From Candidatus Omnitrophota bacterium (GTDB taxonomy: Bacteria > Omnitrophota > Gorgyraeia > Zapsychrales > JANLHA01), in assembly GCA_023247815.1 (NCBI GenBank), contig JAHFFS010000080.1:1-6926 (forward strand): 6,926 nucleotides of DNA, read 5' to 3'. Below, in pieces: positions 1-5,749 of this stretch. A program made the translations under genes and the position numbers. Below the pieces are notes generated by a model, which was not told where the DNA came from, searched no databases, and worked only from the letters and a program-made list of their open reading frames with translations. Position 1 is the first letter of the stretch. The number at the start of each line of letters is the position of its first letter.

Positions 1-362
1 AAGTCAACGTTAAAAACTTGGACCTTTCACCCAAAAATCTAACGGCCTTGATTGAAAAAGTCGAGGAGGGAGTGGTTAGCAATTTGATTGGCAAAGAAAT
101 TTTAACAATGATGATTGATACCGGACAATCTCCTGATACAATCATTACAGAAAAAGGGATGGCTCAAGTTTCCGATGACAATGCCTTGGAATCCATATTA
201 GACAACGTTATTTCTGAAAATCAAAACATTGTCGAACAAATCCAAGGCGGTAAAGAAACCGCGCTGGGTTTTCTGGTTGGCCAAGCCATGCGCAAATCGC
301 AAGGAAAAGGCAATCCAAAAAAGATTGGTGAGTTACTTAAAAGGAGGCTTTTGAATGGTTAA
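1..362 (+). CDS. gatB: Asp-tRNA(Asn)/Glu-tRNA(Gln) amidotransferase subunit B, C-terminal part
   Basis: This is the 3' end of an open frame that enters from the left; the first full codon is at 3, so no start is visible and the TTG at 18 is internal. About 119 residues of the C-terminal GatB/YqeY helical domain are present. The helical lead-in and the closing pattern GFLVGQAMRKSQGKGNP followed by a short basic helix are the hallmark of the GatB tail, which contacts the tRNA in the GatCAB complex. By family knowledge, GatCAB amidates misacylated Glu-tRNA(Gln) or Asp-tRNA(Asn) in the cytoplasm. YqeY alone has the same fold, but a frame open to the window edge favours GatB. The stop overlaps the next gene by 8 nt, so co-transcription and coupling with ctpA are likely. 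Confidence 0.9.
   Translation, partial: VNVKNLDLSPKNLTALIEKVEEGVVSNLIGKEILTMMIDTGQSPDTIITEKGMAQVSDDNALESILDNVISENQNIVEQIQGGKETALGFLVGQAMRKSQGKGNPKKIGELLKRRLLNG
341..347 (+). promoter_or_regulatory. Ribosome binding site of ctpA
   Basis: AAGGAGG lies 7 nt before the ATG at 355, inside the end of gatB. It is a near-perfect Shine-Dalgarno sequence and fixes the ctpA start, even though that start overlaps the gatB stop. Confidence 0.85.
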
Positions 363-1737
363 GAAACGCCTGAGTTTCTTTTTGCTGCTGATTGTCCTTA
401 GTGCCGTCTGCCTTTATGTGCATGCTCAGGAACCGGCCAAAGAAGAAAAGAAATCTTCAGCAACCGATATTTATTCTCAAGTTGAACTGTTTAGCTACGC
501 TCTAACGACGATCGAATCCGAATATGTTGATGAAAAGACACCGCAAGATCTGATCTACGGTTCACTTAAAGGCATGCTCGGCTCGCTTGACCCACATAGC
601 CAATTTTTAACGCCCGAAGACTATTCCGATCTCAAAAGCGAAACTCAAGGAAAATTTGGTGGCCTGGGAATTGAAATTTCGATACGCGACGGATTGCTGA
701 CCGTCATCACACCGATTGAAGACACCCCCGCCTGGAAGGCTGGATTGAAAGCTGGCGACCGGATTGTTAAAATCGAAAACGAAGTGACAAAAGATTTGAC
801 CCTCAGCGACGCGGTCAAACGATTACGAGGAGATCCTGGCACCGACGTCAACCTAACCATCCTGCGTGAAGACGAATTCAAACTGCACGATTTTAAAATC
901 ACCCGCGAAATCATTAAAATCCAAGATGTCAAAGACGCGCAAATTTTGACCGACAAAATCGGTTATGTGCGTCTCACCGAATTCCGTGAAGAGTCTTACA
1001 CCGAAATCCTCAAAGCCCTTAAGGCATTGGCCGACCAAGGGGCCAACAGCCTCATCTTTGACCTTCGCAACAATCCGGGAGGGCTGCTCAATGTTGCTAT
1101 TAAAATTTCAGAGGAATTCCTTCCTACCGGTCAAACCGTTGTGTCGACCAAAGGCCGACGCGAAACGCAAAATATTGTGACCCGCTCTAAAGCGACACCC
1201 GATAAAATCCTAACCTGGCCCATCGTTGTCTTGATCAACGAAGGGAGCGCTTCCGGAAGCGAAATTGTAGCTGGAGCGCTGAAAGACAACAAACGCGCGA
1301 TCATCGTTGGAGTAACCTCTTTCGGAAAAGGGTCAGTGCAGTCGGTGATCCCGCTGCCTGACGGTTCTGGTCTGCGTTTAACCACCAGCAAATATTTTAC
1401 ACCATCGGGGATCTGCATTCACGGGATAGGGATCAAACCAGACATCGAAATCAAACGCGTCGTCCCAAAGACTGATGATGCCGAAGGGGAAAAAGAAAAG
1501 AAGGAAACAAAAGACGTTGAGGACATCTTTGATAATATCGAAATGCAAAAAGCAGAAAATCCTGAGCAATTCAAATTAACAAAACAGGAAAAGGAAAACC
1601 GAGATAAACTTTTAGCCGACAATCAGGTCCAGGCCGCGATCAATGTTTTAAAAGGCATTCTGGTCTACCAAAAGACCGCCAACGATACAAATGCCATTAG
1701 TAAAAACGCGGCGGGGACGGAGGCGCGTCTCAATTGA
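355..1737 (+). CDS. ctpA: C-terminal processing peptidase (S41 family, PDZ domain), exported
   Basis: A 460-residue CtpA/Prc-type serine protease of the cell envelope. By family knowledge it cleaves proteins near their C-termini with a Ser-Lys dyad. The N-terminus is a signal peptide or signal anchor: basic MVKKR, a hydrophobic stretch at about residues 6-22, then an AHA-like site (HAQ) near residue 24. A PDZ domain spans about 98-172 (GKFGGLGIEI, then AGLKAGDRIVKI). The peptidase core covers about 195-365. Its GSASGSEI motif puts the nucleophile at Ser300, and FGKG gives Lys325, the usual 25-residue spacing, so both catalytic residues are intact. Residues about 372-410 are rich in Glu and Lys with low complexity, and a helical tail follows. 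The start is fixed by the ribosome binding site at 341-347. It sits between gatB (8-nt overlap) and tsaD (1-nt gap) in an apparent operon. Confidence 0.95.
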   Translation: MVKKRLSFFLLLIVLSAVCLYVHAQEPAKEEKKSSATDIYSQVELFSYALTTIESEYVDEKTPQDLIYGSLKGMLGSLDPHSQFLTPEDYSDLKSETQGKFGGLGIEISIRDGLLTVITPIEDTPAWKAGLKAGDRIVKIENEVTKDLTLSDAVKRLRGDPGTDVNLTILREDEFKLHDFKITREIIKIQDVKDAQILTDKIGYVRLTEFREESYTEILKALKALADQGANSLIFDLRNNPGGLLNVAIKISEEFLPTGQTVVSTKGRRETQNIVTRSKATPDKILTWPIVVLINEGSASGSEIVAGALKDNKRAIIVGVTSFGKGSVQSVIPLPDGSGLRLTTSKYFTPSGICIHGIGIKPDIEIKRVVPKTDDAEGEKEKKETKDVEDIFDNIEMQKAENPEQFKLTKQEKENRDKLLADNQVQAAINVLKGILVYQKTANDTNAISKNAAGTEARLN

Positions 1738-1738
1738 C

Positions 1739-2689
1739 ATGAATGTGCTCGGCATTGAAACCTCCTGTGATGAAACCTCGGCAGCGGTTGTCAAAAATGG
1801 TAAAACGGTCCTTTCCAATATTGTTTTAAGCAGTCTCCGGGACCATCAAAAATTCGGCGGCATCATTCCGGAAATTGCCTCGCGCCGACAAATCGAACTG
1901 ATCAACACCGTCGTCAAGCAAAGCCTCAGCGTTGCTAAGTGCAAACTATCTTCCATTGACGCGCTGGCCGTCACAACACACCCCGGATTGATCGGGTCGC
2001 TTTTGGTTGGGATATCTTTTTCCCGTGGCTTGTCGCATGTTTTGCAAAAAATACTTGTTGAAGTTAACCATATCAAGGCCCACATCTACGCGAATTTTCT
2101 CGATCAACCTCAGCCGCCGCGGTTACCAGCCATAGGGCTGGTGGTTTCCGGTGGACATACGGCCCTGTATTATCTTAAAAATCACCTGGATTACAAAATC
2201 ATCGGCCAAACTCAAGATGACGCGGCCGGAGAAGCCTTTGACAAGGTAGCACTGATTCTTGGGTTGGGTTATCCAGGCGGACCGGCCATAGATCGGATCG
2301 CCAAAAGCGGCCAAAATCAAAAAATCAAATTTCCCGTTGCTGAATTGAAAAACAGCTTCAACTTCAGCTTCAGCGGTATCAAAACATCCGTCCTTTATTA
2401 CACGCGTCAATGTCCGCCCAAAGACCTCAATAAAGCAAAAGTGGCCTATTCATTTCAAAAAAGTGTCGTTGACATCTTGATTAAAAAATCCCTGGCAGCC
2501 TGCCAGAGCTATAAAGTAAAAACATTGCTAATCGGAGGGGGGGTGGCCGCCAACTCAGAATTGAGAGCCGAACTCCTCAAACAAGCGGCCGCTCAGGGCA
2601 TCACGGTTTATTTTCCTGCTTTACCGCTTTGCTTAGACAACGCCGCGATGATCGCGGGATATGCTTATCAGCTTATAAAAAAGAAGTGA
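1739..2689 (+). CDS. tsaD: tRNA N6-adenosine threonylcarbamoyltransferase TsaD
   Basis: A 316-residue Kae1/TsaD ASKHA-fold protein. With TsaB and TsaE it transfers threonylcarbamoyl from TC-AMP to A37 of ANN-decoding tRNAs (t6A). The protein opens with the family signature MNVLGIETSCDETS. The metal ligands are HIKAH (His111 and His115) and Asp300 in DNAAMIAG, at the same numbers as in E. coli as I recall them. SGGHT (137-141) and GEAFDKVA (Asp168) of the nucleotide and TC-AMP site are present. I chose the ATG at 1739 because the conserved N-terminus begins there. An in-frame ATG at 1691 would add a 16-residue basic leader and overlap ctpA by 47 nt. The ctpA TGA ends 1 nt before this start, and the nearest purine-rich site (GGAGG, 1719-1723) is 15 nt away, so translation probably depends on coupling. 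The C-terminus ends about 20 residues earlier than E. coli TsaD, beyond all the motifs. Confidence 0.95.
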   Translation: MNVLGIETSCDETSAAVVKNGKTVLSNIVLSSLRDHQKFGGIIPEIASRRQIELINTVVKQSLSVAKCKLSSIDALAVTTHPGLIGSLLVGISFSRGLSHVLQKILVEVNHIKAHIYANFLDQPQPPRLPAIGLVVSGGHTALYYLKNHLDYKIIGQTQDDAAGEAFDKVALILGLGYPGGPAIDRIAKSGQNQKIKFPVAELKNSFNFSFSGIKTSVLYYTRQCPPKDLNKAKVAYSFQKSVVDILIKKSLAACQSYKVKTLLIGGGVAANSELRAELLKQAAAQGITVYFPALPLCLDNAAMIAGYAYQLIKKK

Positions 2690-2800
2690 ATCTTTTCTTC
2701 CCTATACCTCAAAAATCTTTTACAATTGCTGATAGGTAGACGTTAGCTTTGGGTAAGTACTTCACGCGGATAAAAAACAACTCTTATCAGGAGGTGTAAA
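2690..2800 (+). other. Spacer between tsaD and the bactofilin gene
   Basis: This 111-nt gap holds no terminator that I can see. TTTACA at 2719-2724 resembles a -35 box but has no convincing -10 box 16-18 nt downstream. The only strong signal is the ribosome binding site at its end. Whether the bactofilin gene has its own promoter or is read from the gatB-ctpA-tsaD mRNA cannot be settled here. Confidence 0.5.
2789..2795 (+). promoter_or_regulatory. Ribosome binding site of the bactofilin-HTH gene
   Basis: AGGAGGT lies 5 nt before the ATG at 2801. It is a near-consensus Shine-Dalgarno sequence, implies strong translation, and fixes the start. Confidence 0.85.
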
Positions 2801-3322
2801 ATGCCCCTCGGGAGACGACCAAAACCGAATACCAATGAAGATGAAAAAACTATTGAAATCAGCGCGCAAATGCAGGGGTCTTTATGCTTCAAAGACCCGG
2901 TCAATCTTAAAATCAACGGAAATTTTAACGGGACTCTGGAAATGAAGGGGACATTAACGATCGGCAGCTCAGCTTTTGTCGAAGCCGCGCATATCACTGG
3001 CGACAATATCATCATTGCCGGAAAAGTGAGAGGGGATATCATAGCCCAAAAAATGCTCGTTCTTATGCCGACCTCCGTCCTCACTGGAAACATCTCAACA
3101 CCTAAACTGAACATTGTTGAAGGGGCTATTTTCCAAGGCCAATGTCAAATGATGGAAGACCTGCTCAATCCGGAAGAAGTTGCTAAATATTTGGAAATTG
3201 ATCTTCCCTATATCATCAATCTGGCCAATGAAGGGAAAATCCCTGCTGTTAGAAAAGGAGAAGGCTGGTCGTTTGAACGATCAAAGATTGACACCTGGGC
3301 CGCCTCCGGCAAAGTTTCGTAA
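2801..3322 (+). CDS. Bactofilin fused to an excisionase-type HTH DNA-binding domain
   Basis: A 173-residue protein with two domains. Residues about 1-22 form a polar, basic-then-acidic leader. Residues about 24-117 are a bactofilin (polymer-forming cytoskeletal, formerly DUF583) domain: short repeating strands with regular hydrophobic residues and glycines (for example VNLKINGNFNGTLEMKGTLT, and later IAGKVRGDI), expected to fold as a right-handed beta-helix that polymerises end to end without nucleotide. Residues about 120-168 (LLNPEEVAKYLEIDLPYI, then IPAVRKGEGW and a final helix) look like an HTH_17/excisionase or MerR-like winged helix. Known bactofilins usually end in a short disordered tail after the beta-helix, so the HTH is the odd part. 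The frame is continuous across the junction, with a strong ribosome binding site and no sign of frameshift. The fold calls are confident; that it binds DNA while polymerised is inference. The next gene has the same kind of HTH and likely acts with it. Confidence 0.85.
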   Translation: MPLGRRPKPNTNEDEKTIEISAQMQGSLCFKDPVNLKINGNFNGTLEMKGTLTIGSSAFVEAAHITGDNIIIAGKVRGDIIAQKMLVLMPTSVLTGNISTPKLNIVEGAIFQGQCQMMEDLLNPEEVAKYLEIDLPYIINLANEGKIPAVRKGEGWSFERSKIDTWAASGKVS

Positions 3323-3365
3323 TAGCATTTGTTAAATCAATAATCCCAACACCCCATATTCGCTC

Positions 3366-3665
3366 ATGTCAGAACAATTCATTACCGTTCGTGAAAGCGC
3401 CCAACTCCTAGGAACATCGGAAAAAAAAATCATGGACATGATTGATTCAAAAGAATTGCAGGCCTACCGAATAGCAAATCAATTTCTGCGACTGAAAAAA
3501 GAGGAAGTGTTGAACATTCGTAATTCCGGAACGGTTGTCAACGAGACTCAAAAATTTCCATACACCTCAGCAGAAAGGGTTGCTGACTTTTTTTATTTTA
3601 ATGATTTTTATATCTTCGCGTCAGTGATTGTCATTTGGTTGCTTTACGTCATTTTTTACACATAA
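3366..3665 (+). CDS. Small HTH (excisionase-type) protein with a C-terminal membrane anchor
   Basis: A 99-residue protein. Residues about 5-50 (FITVRESAQLLGTSEKKIMD, then LQAYRIANQFLRLKKEEV) match the HTH_17/excisionase pattern: helix, turn, helix, and a strand pair before a final helix. It aligns without gaps to the HTH of the preceding bactofilin, sharing for example the Glu and Ala of the first helix and the AxR before the wing. Residues about 52-76 are a polar linker. Residues about 79-98 (DFYIFASVIVIWLLYVIF) are one hydrophobic helix ending at the C-terminus, so it is probably tail-anchored with the HTH in the cytoplasm. It starts 43 nt after the bactofilin stop, on the same strand. No clear Shine-Dalgarno sequence precedes the ATG, so it may rely on the upstream gene or on weak initiation. 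A true phage excisionase would not need a membrane helix, and no integrase is nearby. Exact function unknown. Confidence 0.75.
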   Translation: MSEQFITVRESAQLLGTSEKKIMDMIDSKELQAYRIANQFLRLKKEEVLNIRNSGTVVNETQKFPYTSAERVADFFYFNDFYIFASVIVIWLLYVIFYT

Positions 3666-3675
3666 TTTTCATCCC

Positions 3676-3687
3676 GCCTTGCAAGGC
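3676..3687. repeat. Perfect 12-bp palindrome upstream of the tRNA promoter
   Basis: GCCTTGCAAGGC is its own reverse complement. It lies 10 nt after the HTH gene stop and 16 nt before the -35 box of the tRNA promoter. As RNA the loop would be too short and no T-run follows, so it does not look like a terminator. A dimeric protein binding site is more plausible. Confidence 0.4.
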
Positions 3688-3703
3688 AAAAGCCAAAAAT
3701 AAC

Positions 3704-3731
3704 TTGTCAAACATTGAGGTTTTGCTAAAAT
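3704..3731 (+). promoter_or_regulatory. Sigma70-type promoter of the tRNA-Met gene
   Basis: TTGTCA (3704-3709), a 16-nt spacer and TAAAAT (3726-3731), each 5 of 6 to consensus. Transcription would start near 3738, about 7 nt before the mature tRNA, giving a short 5' leader for RNase P. Confidence 0.65.
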
Positions 3732-3744
3732 CTTAAAACTTTTC

Positions 3745-3818
3745 GGCGGCGTAGCTCAGCCTGATAGAGCAAACGGCTCATACCCGTTGTGTCACTGGTT
3801 TAAATCCAGTCGCCGCCA
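3745..3818 (+). tRNA. tRNA-Met (anticodon CAU)
   Basis: A complete 74-nt cloverleaf. The acceptor stem GGCGGCG/CGCCGCC has seven GC pairs, the D-stem is GCTC/GAGC, the anticodon stem AACGG/CCGTT with loop CTCATAC (anticodon 3779-3781), the variable loop has 5 nt, and the T-stem is ACTGG/CCAGT. The discriminator is A3818; CCA is not encoded, so it must be added after RNase Z-type processing. G1-C72 is paired and the anticodon stem lacks the three GC pairs of initiators, so this is not initiator tRNA. Elongator Met is most likely; an Ile tRNA with lysidine at C34 cannot be fully excluded. The D-loop (AGCCTGATA) and T-loop (TTTAAAT) depart from the usual G18G19 and TTC. The gene abuts the convergent yfhO-like gene, whose stop codon begins 2 nt later. 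Confidence 0.93.
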
Positions 3819-3820
3819 CT

Positions 3821-5608
3821 TTACTTGCCCCATGGCCTGGCTGCTCGTGCCTTCAAGACCCAAAACCAAAAAATCGCTGCACCAATAAAGGTCACCATTC
3901 CCCAAACAAATGAATAGGGGAGATAGTAGAACTCCAACTTCGTATGTCCTGCAGAAAGATTGATCGATAACAATCCTTGAAAAGAATGAATGGGTCGTGC
4001 AGACAAATTGGAATGCCAGTTCTTGTCATAATTTTGATTCATAACAACAGTATCTTCTTTAATTAAATCAACATCAATAGCAACGCGATTGGGTGACCAC
4101 GCCACAAGTTTCAAGCTTCCGTTTCCTTGAACAAGAAAATATTCCCCTCGATAATCATTACTTCCTTCTGGCATTGCAGCCCGTTCAATCGGGATGGACT
4201 CGTAACCATTCACGATCCCATAATTTTGAGACACGACTGGATACATCGCACTCCACGCCCCCCAACGAAACTGTTCTCTTTGAGGCATAGCAATCTGTTT
4301 GAAGTCTTCACGATCTTTAATTCGATTCCGTCCTACCTTCAATTGATCACGAACTGAAATTTGATAGGGGACCAACGCCTGCTGCCAAATAGGACCGTTG
4401 ACTATCAACAAATCCACAATCACGAACAGGATCACAAGAATTGAAAAAATACATCTGGTAAATGGGGTAGAAAAAAATCTCTGTTGTACATTCTGCAAAC
4501 CAAAACCAGCTAATAACGAGATGATAAAAATAAAAACAATGTGTCCGCGCGAAGGGACATGCATATTATTAAAAATCGGCAATTGATGCAACAATCCCCA
4601 GGGAGAAAACTGCGAAAAATTACCTAAACCAAGAAGAAAGAAAAACATCGCAACGAAAATCAATATCCATTGCTTTTTAAAATTCCGTAATGCTACGATA
4701 AATAATAAAAAAGGAGTAAAGCCAATATATGCTCCAAAATTCCACCATCCCGTCATAGGTTCCGCCGGGTAAAACCTAAACATAGATTGATATTTGCTAA
4801 AAAATAGTTCAGGCAAAAATTGAAAAGGCACTGCAAGACCACTTCCCGTAGGACGAGGGAACCTTGAAATCAATTCCAACGTGGGGAATAATTTCGGGCC
4901 GGAGAACAAGAAAAAAAACAACAAAATGAGGATAAATCGCTTTAAGGGAAGCATTTGCTTGCGTTGGTATGATTCTAATAAAGCGATCATTCCAAGAAAT
5001 AGCACGCTAAAAGGTAAAATGTATATGCCACCATCAAATAACATGAGGGTCAAAAGAAGAGAACAAATCAATATCATGCTATGACTCTTGAAACTTTTTA
5101 AAAATGAAAGATAAAGAAATGGCAGATAAACAATTGTCAAAATCCAAAAATGCCCTTCGGTAACATGCAAAGCAAGCTTCCCATTCAACACAAATAAAAA
5201 GACAGGCAAAAATGCGTTTACCCCCTGTAAGCCCCAAAAGCGAGCAAGATAAAACATTCCAAGGGCACCAATCATTAAATGAAATAAAACATCAATTTTT
5301 AGCCCTGGGACAACACCAGCAACTAAATTTATAATAGCTGCCGGGCTGAAAAGTCGATTTTGCGGATTCCCAATTAAAGTCATACCACCACAATAATAAG
5401 GATTCCAAAATGGGAACTGATGATAAACAAGTAGCGTTTTCTGAGGAACTTCATGATAAAAATACATCTGGTCCCAATCCCCCCGACCTTGAAAATTAAG
5501 ATTCTTCAGTAATGGAGAGAGGTAAAATCCAATAAGGAGCAGAGAAAATAATGATGCGGATAATAAACCTAAAAATTTCTCGCGAGACTTTAGCTGGGTG
5601 CATTTCAT
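3821..5608 (-). CDS. YfhO-like polytopic membrane protein (GT-C-type fold)
   Basis: A 595-residue integral membrane protein with about 11-12 hydrophobic segments (first about 11-31, a run from about 90 to 245, more between 290 and 405, and a last at 565-587). The first extracytoplasmic loop has an acidic GDWDQ motif (Asp44, Asp46), followed by PFWNPYYCGG and ANPQ-like GNPQNRLFSP. Later come FNNMHVPSRG and NYGIVNGYES. These are the landmarks I associate with the YfhO family, whose members act as lipid-linked-sugar glycosyltransferases or in wall and teichoic acid glycosylation. Residues about 408-562 form an extracytoplasmic beta-rich domain typical of the family tail. The donor sugar and target are unknown. 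No Shine-Dalgarno sequence precedes the ATG. It stands alone on this strand, is visibly AT-rich (17 of 60 GC at 4681-4740 against 29 of 60 in ctpA at 1261-1320), and ends against the tRNA, which suggests separate acquisition. Confidence 0.8.
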   Translation of the reverse strand: MKCTQLKSREKFLGLLSASLFSLLLIGFYLSPLLKNLNFQGRGDWDQMYFYHEVPQKTLLVYHQFPFWNPYYCGGMTLIGNPQNRLFSPAAIINLVAGVVPGLKIDVLFHLMIGALGMFYLARFWGLQGVNAFLPVFLFVLNGKLALHVTEGHFWILTIVYLPFLYLSFLKSFKSHSMILICSLLLTLMLFDGGIYILPFSVLFLGMIALLESYQRKQMLPLKRFILILLFFFLFSGPKLFPTLELISRFPRPTGSGLAVPFQFLPELFFSKYQSMFRFYPAEPMTGWWNFGAYIGFTPFLLFIVALRNFKKQWILIFVAMFFFLLGLGNFSQFSPWGLLHQLPIFNNMHVPSRGHIVFIFIISLLAGFGLQNVQQRFFSTPFTRCIFSILVILFVIVDLLIVNGPIWQQALVPYQISVRDQLKVGRNRIKDREDFKQIAMPQREQFRWGAWSAMYPVVSQNYGIVNGYESIPIERAAMPEGSNDYRGEYFLVQGNGSLKLVAWSPNRVAIDVDLIKEDTVVMNQNYDKNWHSNLSARPIHSFQGLLSINLSAGHTKLEFYYLPYSFVWGMVTFIGAAIFWFWVLKARAARPWGK

Positions 5609-5614
5609 AATAAG

Positions 5615-5688
5615 TTAATTAGAACTCAAAAAATTAAATTAATCAACAAAATTATCACATTACATTGACGAGAAGAATTTCTAATTAA
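5615..5688. repeat. 10-bp inverted repeat spanning the divergent promoter region
   Basis: TTAATTAGAA at 5615-5624 and its exact reverse complement TTCTAATTAA at 5679-5688, centres 64 bp apart (about six helical turns). The left arm covers the leftward -10 box and the right arm ends 4 nt before the rightward -35 box. This could be a pair of operator half-sites, but low complexity makes chance possible. Confidence 0.35.
5618..5646 (-). promoter_or_regulatory. Promoter candidate for the yfhO-like gene
   Basis: Read on the - strand: TTGATT (5646-5641), a 17-nt spacer and TCTAAT (5623-5618, 5 of 6 to TATAAT). The start would fall near 5611, only 3-4 nt before the ATG at 5608, so the mRNA would be nearly leaderless. 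That fits the lack of a ribosome binding site. The region is AT-rich, so chance matches are a concern. Confidence 0.4.
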
Positions 5689-5692
5689 TGAT

Positions 5693-5721
5693 TTTACAAC
5701 TGCCCATAACAACCATATACT
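5693..5721 (+). promoter_or_regulatory. Sigma70-type promoter of the DUF134 gene
   Basis: TTTACA (5693-5698), a 17-nt spacer and TATACT (5716-5721), each 5 of 6 to consensus with ideal spacing. The predicted start is near 5728, giving a 5' untranslated region of about 53 nt. Confidence 0.55.
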
Positions 5722-5728
5722 AATTGTA

Positions 5729-5738
5729 AGCAATTGCT
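5729..5738. promoter_or_regulatory. Palindrome at the predicted transcription start of the DUF134 gene
   Basis: AGCAATTGCT is a perfect 10-bp palindrome beginning about 7 nt after the TATACT box, at the predicted +1. A dimeric repressor bound here would block initiation. Autoregulation by the DUF134 protein is one possibility, not shown by the sequence. Confidence 0.35.
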
Positions 5739-5749
5739 CAAATTAAATC

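Noticed and set aside
1691..1738. Longer TsaD start with a basic 16-residue leader
   Set aside because: The leader reads MPLVKTRRGRRRVSID and is a shifted reading of the ctpA end. The TsaD family starts at MxVLGIETSCDETS, which gives ATG 1739.
5665..5692. TTGACG followed by AATGAT as the rightward promoter
   Set aside because: The -10 match is only 4 of 6, and the TTTACA/TATACT pair just downstream is better in both boxes and spacing.
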